Source: Deltaproteobacteria bacterium (GTDB lineage Bacteria; Desulfobacterota; Desulfomonilia; UBA1062). From it: DNA of 64,000 bases. Below are positions 58,631 to 64,000 of this stretch, one piece after another. Each line of letters starts with the position of its first letter. The first letter of the stretch is position 1. The stretch covers positions 62,001 through 126,000 of the forward strand of contig JAHDQN010000037.1 in the NCBI GenBank assembly GCA_018433775.1. Reading direction: 5' to 3'. The position numbers were made by a program, and so were the translations under genes. The notes beneath the pieces are model-generated. The model did no database searches. It was not told the DNA's origin and saw only the letters and a list, made by a program, of their open reading frames with translations.

Positions 58631-59176
58631 ATGAATTCTAGAGAAAACAGCAATGGTTCGTCCCGGTTCATGATGTATTTCAAGCCGAATAATCTCAGCG
58701 AGCTCAGGGTCATCTCCCGTATGCTCAACATCGCCATGGTCGATTTCGTGGGCGCGGCGCTGGATGCATACATCTTCAAGAAGGAGCATGAATACGGCGG
58801 AGACATTCCCCTGCGGCAGAAAAAGCGCTATGTCGGGCCGCGGGCCGACACCTCGGAGAGGCGCATACGGTATGTCATGAGGCTGGGCAAGGACACGGTG
58901 GAAAAGATCCGGGACATCGCCTCCCTCGACAACCGGAGGTTCACCCATGTCTGTGATGATGCCCTGGCCAATTTCATCGAATTTACCAAGCAGGAAAAGA
59001 ACTTCAAGAACGTGTGGATTTCCCGGTCGGATGTCGAGGCGGTGAGGGGCAGGAAGAGCGTGAAGTCGTCCGTCGAGATTGACAGCCTTCTCAGGCAGTA
59101 CAAGAACGCCGAGAAGGCCGCAAAAGTCGGACAGTCACTGAAGGAGAATTGTATAACGCTTCCGGACAGCTCATAG
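58631..59176 (+). CDS. Hypothetical protein
   Basis: A 181-residue soluble, basic protein of no family I recognise. A strong AAGGAGGAG stands before the ATG at 58631. It has two similar-looking helical segments, LSELRVISRMLNIAMVDFVG and KDTVEKIRDIASLDNRRFTH, each followed by a turn and another helix (GAALDAYIF, CDDALANFI). The repeat suggests two tandem small helical units, possibly ribbon-helix-helix-like, but there is no clear DNA-binding motif. The 3' end overlaps the next gene by 28 bases, so the two act as a module. Confidence 0.65.
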   Translation: MNSRENSNGSSRFMMYFKPNNLSELRVISRMLNIAMVDFVGAALDAYIFKKEHEYGGDIPLRQKKRYVGPRADTSERRIRYVMRLGKDTVEKIRDIASLDNRRFTHVCDDALANFIEFTKQEKNFKNVWISRSDVEAVRGRKSVKSSVEIDSLLRQYKNAEKAAKVGQSLKENCITLPDSS

Positions 59177-60717
59177 ACAGCGAACCCCCGTCGCCGGACG
59201 CGGTCCGCACTCAGGGAAGGGTGTTCGGCCTGTCCGGGTATCGCGATTTCACCCAGTGGTTCCGTGCGTCCTTTGCCGGCACGCTGTGCTGCATCGCCCT
59301 GATCACCCTGTTCGGGTTCATCCTGGTGAGCCGGCACGCGCAGCACCTCTCGTCGCAGATGCAGTTTTTCGTCTCGTCCGGCATGGAGCCCCTGGTCAGT
59401 CCCGACGATCCATTTCTGATAAAATTCAGCCACAGGCTTTCGAGCGCCCTGTTCTTCGGGTGCACGCTGGGTGTGCTGAACGCCCTGGCGGCAATGGTGC
59501 TGTCCTTTTTTCCCTGGCTTAAAGGCCGTTACTCCTGGCCCGATGTCGCGGCCTTTTTCGTCCTGGGCGGCTTGTGCACCTGGCTGGGCTACAGCGCCGA
59601 GATCCCGGTGCTCTCGGTTGTATTCGGGTTTTTGAGCCCGGTGGCGTTCTTCGTGCCCTGGACCCTGATCATCAGGAGAAGCAGGCCCCGCGAGGTCAGA
59701 TTCGGGCGGTGGTTCGCCCTTGCCGCGGCGGCCTCGGCCCCGTTCCTGTTCATGCTCGTCCTGGGCAGCGCCTCGTTCGGGGTCATCAGGGATTCCATGC
59801 TCACACTCCCGGTCATGAGGAACATCTCAGACTTTTACTACGGCCATACCCTGCTCGCCGCGCACGTCATCAAGCCGGTATCTGCCCTGGAGCAAAAGGT
59901 GGTTGCGGTATCGGACGAGATACGCGCCATCGGCCCCATGCCGCACGGAAGCCTCTGGGTGCGCACCCCGGACCCGTGCGGGCTTGCGATTCGGGACCTG
60001 GCGGTGAGTAAGGAGAAGCTCTCCTGCACCTCGGTCGTGCTCCGCGACGATAGACCCGCCAACGTGTCGAACCGGCTCATGAAAGAAATCACGCCTGCCT
60101 TTGACAAAAACAGGATGCTGCGCCAGGGCATCGGCCTCTTCTTCTACCGCGGGCCGCTGGCGCTCATCCCGGTTCTGTTCATGCTCTGGTTCGCGCTCTT
60201 TCTCGCAAACCTTTCCCTGAGGTCGAAAATAGCGGCCGGCGTGCTCTTTGCCTTGTATTTCTCGCTCTTTTTCCCGGCGTGGCAGAGCGTATACCAGCGC
60301 CACGCGCTCATCCTCCATCCGGAGAGGATCGCCGAGTACATCCTCTCCGAGCACGAGGACAGACGCTACATCGCGCTCCTGACCTTTCCTGACGAGTTCA
60401 CACCCGGAGAGCTGAACCGCTTTGCCCGCGACATCAGCCCGCGCATCAGGCTCCGCGCGATCTACGAGGCGGGCAGGAGAGAGGACGCCCGCTATCTGGA
60501 CGTGGTCGAAGAGGCCCTGTCCGATCCCCAGCTCAACGTCCGGACCCGGGCGTGCTGGGCGCTCGGCGACATGCCCTCCGAAAAGGCGGGCGGCCTCCTC
60601 GAGCAGGCCTTTCTCCACGACCCGTCGTGGTATGTGCGGGGTTACGCCTACCGGGCCCTTGGGAAAGTACGGCCCGTGGCAAAGGTGGTGAGAGCGGCCG
60701 GCCCCGGCGGTTCGTAA
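59149..60717 (+). CDS. Multi-spanning membrane protein with C-terminal HEAT-like repeats
   Basis: The 522-residue frame has about seven hydrophobic helices (roughly 40-62, 97-120, 130-150, 152-172, 183-205, 340-360, 368-385), a hydrophilic loop with a Cys pair (DPCGLAIRD, EKLSCTSVV) and a cytoplasmic end (about 420-510) with HEAT/armadillo-like units: RFARDISPRIRLRAIYEAGR, DPQLNVRTRACWALG and DPSWYVRGYAYRALG. Function unknown. The start is either TTG at 59149, close after AAGGAGA, or GTG at 59221. It overlaps the upstream unknown gene. Confidence 0.7.
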   Translation: MYNASGQLIDSEPPSPDAVRTQGRVFGLSGYRDFTQWFRASFAGTLCCIALITLFGFILVSRHAQHLSSQMQFFVSSGMEPLVSPDDPFLIKFSHRLSSALFFGCTLGVLNALAAMVLSFFPWLKGRYSWPDVAAFFVLGGLCTWLGYSAEIPVLSVVFGFLSPVAFFVPWTLIIRRSRPREVRFGRWFALAAAASAPFLFMLVLGSASFGVIRDSMLTLPVMRNISDFYYGHTLLAAHVIKPVSALEQKVVAVSDEIRAIGPMPHGSLWVRTPDPCGLAIRDLAVSKEKLSCTSVVLRDDRPANVSNRLMKEITPAFDKNRMLRQGIGLFFYRGPLALIPVLFMLWFALFLANLSLRSKIAAGVLFALYFSLFFPAWQSVYQRHALILHPERIAEYILSEHEDRRYIALLTFPDEFTPGELNRFARDISPRIRLRAIYEAGRREDARYLDVVEEALSDPQLNVRTRACWALGDMPSEKAGGLLEQAFLHDPSWYVRGYAYRALGKVRPVAKVVRAAGPGGS

Positions 60718-61076
60718 CCCGGCGTTGAGTCTCCGGAAGCCCCCGGATCTGCCGGCGGGTTTGAGTTCACCTGTTCTGAAGAATATATAAAGAGTAGAAG
60801 CGCCCGAGAAACTCCCCCTGCTCCAGGAAAGAGAGATTTTCCCTGAAAGATCGTCGAACGGGGAAGCCTTGCCCGGTTTTCGGGGTCATGGAACGATCAC
60901 CCGGCGTCAGACCGCGAGAAGAACAGCGCATGAACGAAGACTTCCGGGAATGTGTCGTGTCTGACCCCAAGGAGGGGCGTATGCATCCGGCGCCGGAAAC
61001 GGGCTGGCACGGCCCGGTTCCGGGTGGAATACAACGGGTCCCGGGCGGGAATACAAGATGAAAAGGAGGTGGCTCT
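60718..61076. other. Leader region before the flavoenzyme gene, with a promoter and a small open frame
   Basis: This 359-base gap has a promoter-like pair at 60761-60789 and an open frame of 57 codons (60888-61061) that starts ATG GAA CGA and ends just before the ribosome site of the next gene. The frame has no recognisable homologue and only a weak CGGGG before its ATG. It may be a leader peptide or a chance frame. Confidence 0.35.
60761..60789 (+). promoter_or_regulatory. Promoter upstream of the flavoenzyme gene
   Basis: TTGAGT at 60761-60766 and TATATA at 60784-60789 are 17 bases apart. The flavoenzyme ATG is 288 bases downstream, which leaves an unusually long leader. Confidence 0.5.
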
Positions 61077-63032
61077 ATGCCGTGTACGCCGTATTACCGG
61101 TTGTTCGAAGAAGGTAGGATCGGGAGCATGACGCTGAAGAACCGGATCGTCATGCCGCCCATGGCCACGAACTATGCAGGCCCTTCGGGGGAGCCGACCG
61201 AGCGCCTGATCGGCTACTACGCGGAGCGGGCGAAAGGGGGTGCGGGCCTGATCATCGTCGAGAATGTCCAGGTGAAGTACCCCCAGGGAAAGAATGTGGC
61301 ATGTCAGCTCCGGCTGGACCAGAACAAGTACGTCCCGGGTTTCCAGGAGCTGGCCGAGGCGGTGCACGCGCACCAGGCGAGGATTTTCATCCAGATCCAT
61401 CACGCGGGGAGGCAGTACCACGATATCGAGGGCGAAGAGGGCGTCGATCCCTCGGGCATACCCGACGGCTTTCTCCAGCAGCCCGTGCGGGCGCTCAAGC
61501 CGGAGGAGATCCAGGACCTGGTCGAGCGCTTCTCCGAGACCGCGCTCAGGGCCAAGATGGCCGGGATGGACGGCGTCGAGTTTCACGGTGCCCACGGGTA
61601 TCTCATCAACGAGTTCATGTCCCCCCACACCAACCAGAGGGTGGACGAGTGGGGCGGGACCTTCGAGCGGCGCATGCGGTTTCCCCTGAAAATCATCGAA
61701 CGCACTCGCGAGAAGGTAGGCCCTCGATTTCCCCTGTCGTTCCGGTTCAGCGCGGATGAGTTCGTGCCCGGAGGGATCACGCTGGACGACGCAAAGAAGA
61801 TCGCTCTGTACCTGGAGGGTGCAGGCATCGATGTCCTGCATGTGAGCGCTGGCATCTACGAATCCATGCCGCGGATCCTCGAGCCCATGCGTTTCGAGGA
61901 GGGATGGCGGACGTACCTGGCCGCGGAAATCAAGAAGGTGGTGAAGATCCCGGTTATCACGGTCGGCCAGATCCGGAGCCCGGAGGTTGCCGAGCGGGTT
62001 CTCGAGGAGGGCATGGCCGATTTCGTGGCCCTGGGCAGGACGCTCATCGCAGACCCTCACTGGCCCAGGAAGGTAGAGGAGGGCAGGGTACCCGAGATCA
62101 GGAAGTGCATCAGCTGCAACATCGGCTGCATCGGGGGGCACGTGTTCAACGACCTCTACATGAGGTGCACGGTAAACCCCGTGACGGGCCACGAGCGTTT
62201 CGAGGGGTGGGTGAACCTGATACCGGCTGAAAAGAAGAAAAAGGTGATGGTGGTGGGCGCCGGCCCTGGCGGGATGGAAGCCGCGCGGGTGGCTGCCCTC
62301 AGGGGGCACGAGGTGGCCCTCTACGAAAAGGGCGGCGAGCTGGGAGGCCAGGTGCGCACGGCCGTCAAGGGACCGGGCAAGGGCAAGCTGAGCTTCATCC
62401 CCGAATATTATTCCCACGCGCTGAAGGCAGCCGGGGTCCGGATGCTGATGAACACGCCGGTGGATGCGGACACCATCGAGAGGGAAAAGCCCGATGTGGT
62501 CATCTTCGCGACCGGCGCCGTGCCCCTTGTCCCCGACATCAAAGGCGTCGACAACTCCGGGATGGTCAGGGGAAGCTGGGACGTGCTCAACGGATCGGCG
62601 CAGGTGCCCGGCAAAAAGGTCGTGGTGGCGGGCGGCGGCCTGGTCGGGTGCGAAACAGCCCTGTTCCTGGCCGAGCAGGGGAAGGAGGTCACGATCGTGG
62701 AGATGCTGAACGATCTCGCCTCCGACATGGAGCCCATCACCCGGTACGACTTTCTGACCGAGCAGATGCCTCAGGCAGGGATAATGGCCCTTCTCGGACT
62801 GGTTATCGCGGAGATCACGGACCGGGGCGTGGTGGTGCTGGACCGCTGGGGAAACAAGTCGCTTCTCGAGGCGGACAACGTCGTGATCGCCCTGGGCGCG
62901 CGCCCGGCGGACGTCATGATGGAGGCCGCCCGTGATTGCGCCCGGGAGACGTATGTCATCGGGGACTGCAAAGAGCCCCGGAAGATCATCAACGCGACCT
63001 TCGAGGGTGCATCCATCGCCCGGATGATCTGA
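61077..63032 (+). CDS. NADH:flavin oxidoreductase, 2,4-dienoyl-CoA reductase-like Fe-S flavoenzyme
   Basis: The 651-residue protein has three parts: an FMN-binding old-yellow-enzyme barrel (about 1-340; PPMATNY, HHAGRQ, EFHGAHGYLINEFMSPHTN), a [4Fe-4S] site Cys344, Cys347, Cys351 and Cys364, and FAD/NAD(P)-binding domains (VVGAGPGGMEAARVAA and VVAGGGLVGCETALFLAEQG). This is the layout of FadH and of bile-acid enoate reductases such as BaiCD. It reduces an activated C=C bond, perhaps of an enoyl-CoA, with NAD(P)H. AAAAGGAGG precedes the ATG. No fatty-acid genes are adjacent, so the substrate is open. Confidence 0.92.
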   Translation: MPCTPYYRLFEEGRIGSMTLKNRIVMPPMATNYAGPSGEPTERLIGYYAERAKGGAGLIIVENVQVKYPQGKNVACQLRLDQNKYVPGFQELAEAVHAHQARIFIQIHHAGRQYHDIEGEEGVDPSGIPDGFLQQPVRALKPEEIQDLVERFSETALRAKMAGMDGVEFHGAHGYLINEFMSPHTNQRVDEWGGTFERRMRFPLKIIERTREKVGPRFPLSFRFSADEFVPGGITLDDAKKIALYLEGAGIDVLHVSAGIYESMPRILEPMRFEEGWRTYLAAEIKKVVKIPVITVGQIRSPEVAERVLEEGMADFVALGRTLIADPHWPRKVEEGRVPEIRKCISCNIGCIGGHVFNDLYMRCTVNPVTGHERFEGWVNLIPAEKKKKVMVVGAGPGGMEAARVAALRGHEVALYEKGGELGGQVRTAVKGPGKGKLSFIPEYYSHALKAAGVRMLMNTPVDADTIEREKPDVVIFATGAVPLVPDIKGVDNSGMVRGSWDVLNGSAQVPGKKVVVAGGGLVGCETALFLAEQGKEVTIVEMLNDLASDMEPITRYDFLTEQMPQAGIMALLGLVIAEITDRGVVVLDRWGNKSLLEADNVVIALGARPADVMMEAARDCARETYVIGDCKEPRKIINATFEGASIARMI

Positions 63033-63323
63033 CAGCGCTCTGCCGCAGCAGATAACAGTATTCCGGACGGAAGATGATCCGGTCCGCATGAGGCGGCGTG
63101 TGTATCGTTGTTGTCATCTGTTTTCTTTTATCGTTTTGCAGTACACGATAAAGGAGATGGACTCGTTGAACGTGAATAATGGCCCGGCACTTGTAGCCAC
63201 AAACCGCCGGCCGGAGAACGTGAACGAGATATTATCCATATCTCCTGTCGGTGTGTCGTTTAGCGTGCTGCTGATCATGATCCTTGAATCGGAAAACACG
63301 GGAACAATAGGTGAAATCATACC

Positions 63324-63710
63324 CTAACGTGCTCTGTTTGATATGCTCATTCGTCCAGCCCATATGAACGCAATGGCGAACAGCAGGTGAACGAGAGCGA
63401 ATACCTTTGTCAACTGCCGCGCGCCGCTGAGCAGGCCCCATACATCCAAGGCAGCTATGGCGGTAAATCCGACAATATTGCCAAGAATAATAGAGTTCCG
63501 TGCTGCAGAGGGCTCTGCATTACGGGCCGTCCAGTCAAGAACTGCAATCCCCAGGAAGGGGCTTCCAAAAATCCGCAGATAGGCTATCAGGGCGTCAGAG
63601 GCATCGGGGGGGACTGCTCCCCTGCCAATGGTCAGCGGTGCAAAGATAAAGCCCAGCCCCACGAGGGCCGTATAGATCGAGGCGATGCCGAGCAGGACAC
63701 TGAGTTTCAT
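63324..63710 (-). CDS. Small integral membrane protein
   Basis: A 128-residue protein of four predicted transmembrane helices: about 4-24 (LLGIASIYTALVGLGFIF), 44-60, 73-93 and 100-120. It has no signal peptide or catalytic motif that I recognise. Similar four-helix proteins of unknown function occur next to SnoaL-like or other small stress genes in many bacteria. The stop at 63324 and the ATG at 63710 lie within the window, so the gene is complete. An overlapping plus-strand frame is discarded. Confidence 0.7.
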   Translation of the reverse strand: MKLSVLLGIASIYTALVGLGFIFAPLTIGRGAVPPDASDALIAYLRIFGSPFLGIAVLDWTARNAEPSAARNSIILGNIVGFTAIAALDVWGLLSGARQLTKVFALVHLLFAIAFIWAGRMSISNRAR

Positions 63711-63868
63711 CGAAAAGGGCCCCCTTTTTCTAAGTAAACGAATATTCCTGAAACACCTTCAGGCCACGGTGATCGGCGGATACCAGGGGTTGAGCCGCGC
63801 GGCCGCGCCGCGCTCGAACCCTTTGCCGGGCCTCTCTTTGGCAACCTCTCTATCAGCCGATGTGTCGT

Positions 63869-64000
63869 CTAGGTCTCCGGAAGAGGCAAGTGGTGCAGCC
63901 GGAGAAACGACAGCTTGTCCCAGTAGCCTCTCTGGAACACGATCTTGTCCCCGATCACATGAAAGAAGCCGCAGCCTCGAAGACCGGTGGGATCACGCCA
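63869..64000 (-). CDS. SnoaL-like / NTF2-fold protein, partial (C-terminal end)
   Basis: The last 43 codons of a gene that continues beyond the window, with TAG at 63869-63871. The visible part reads GCGFFHVIGDKIVFQRGYWD then KLSFLRLHHLPLPET. The combination of a GDKI strand, QRGYWDKLSFLRLHxLPLP and the end of the chain is typical of SnoaL-like/nuclear transport factor 2 fold proteins. These are small alpha+beta-barrel proteins that are often isomerases, cyclases or of unknown role. It is on the same strand as the four-helix membrane protein, about 160 bases upstream of it. Confidence 0.65.
   Translation of the reverse strand, partial: WRDPTGLRGCGFFHVIGDKIVFQRGYWDKLSFLRLHHLPLPET

Noticed and set aside
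60897-63089. A 730-codon minus-strand frame opposite the flavoenzyme
   Set aside because: The sense frame has a full FMN, Fe-S and FAD layout; the antisense frame is a by-product of GC-rich codon use.
63033-63323. Two overlapping small frames on opposite strands (63088-63327 and 63114-63320)
   Set aside because: Neither has a ribosome site or a recognisable domain. They mirror each other, so at most one could be real, and neither can be supported. The 291-base stretch is left as non-coding.

Overview
The window reads as a chromosomal segment of a GC-rich Gram-negative bacterium, most likely a deltaproteobacterial (Desulfobacterota) anaerobe of the syntroph or sulfate-reducer type. This is inferred from type II secretion genes, an ADP-forming acetyl-CoA synthetase alpha subunit, an acyl-CoA hydrolase/transferase, an Fe-S old-yellow-enzyme reductase, a two-cluster ferredoxin, several HDOD proteins and an archaeal-type phosphoglycerate-mutase homologue beside homoserine dehydrogenase. 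No phage, IS element, CRISPR array or rRNA operon was seen. Most genes are housekeeping genes with good Shine-Dalgarno sites and tight, overlapping operons.

Layout. 0-6.1 kb: protein folding and proteolysis operon tig-clpP-clpX-lon, then an HU gene with its own promoter, tRNA-Val(TAC), tRNA-Asp(GTC) and a terminator. 6.3-12.5 kb: a PP-loop (MnmA-like) protein, a DUF2065 peptide, then queA-tgt-yajC-secD-secF (queuosine tRNA modification plus the Sec accessory complex) ending in a hairpin. 12.9-16.7 kb: a secreted fibronectin-III/calcium-repeat protein, a CBS-domain protein and a convergent acyl-CoA hydrolase/transferase fused to a GNAT domain. 16.9-25.8 kb: a surface-glycan island (GT2, SDR epimerase with a substituted catalytic Tyr, DegT aminotransferase, three GT-B type glycosyltransferases, a hexapeptide acyltransferase), a decayed GT2 fragment and a PLP-dependent decarboxylase. 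25.8-35.4 kb: rsmI, a small helical protein, two HDOD proteins, the proposed homoserine kinase with hom, lipA with a HIT protein, a UDP-sugar dehydrogenase and a PPOX-fold protein. 35.8-47.3 kb: murI, an EF-G, then a partial type II secretion operon (gspC, exeA/gspA-like, gspB-like TPR protein, gspD, gspE) followed by radA. 47.4-55.5 kb: accessory and regulatory genes (an IHF-like protein, a ferredoxin of only 57 residues, a YkgJ-type cysteine cluster protein, ACD alpha, a HAD phosphatase, a diguanylate cyclase, an ArsR regulator divergent from a DUF554 membrane protein, an isochorismatase-like hydrolase). 55.6-60.7 kb: rpsB-tsf-pyrH-frr followed by two unrecognised genes. 61-64 kb: a 2,4-dienoyl-CoA reductase-like flavoenzyme, a small membrane protein and the C-terminal end of a SnoaL-like gene running off the window.

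Nothing here is clearly a new defence or mobile system. The points most worth a second look are the decarboxylase/GT2 junction near 24.1 kb, the epimerase with Asn in place of the YxxxK Tyr, the K/P/E-rich tail on ribosomal protein S2, the hydrolase-GNAT fusion, the ArsR/DUF554 divergon with a possibly leaderless regulator, and the unknown two-gene module after frr.
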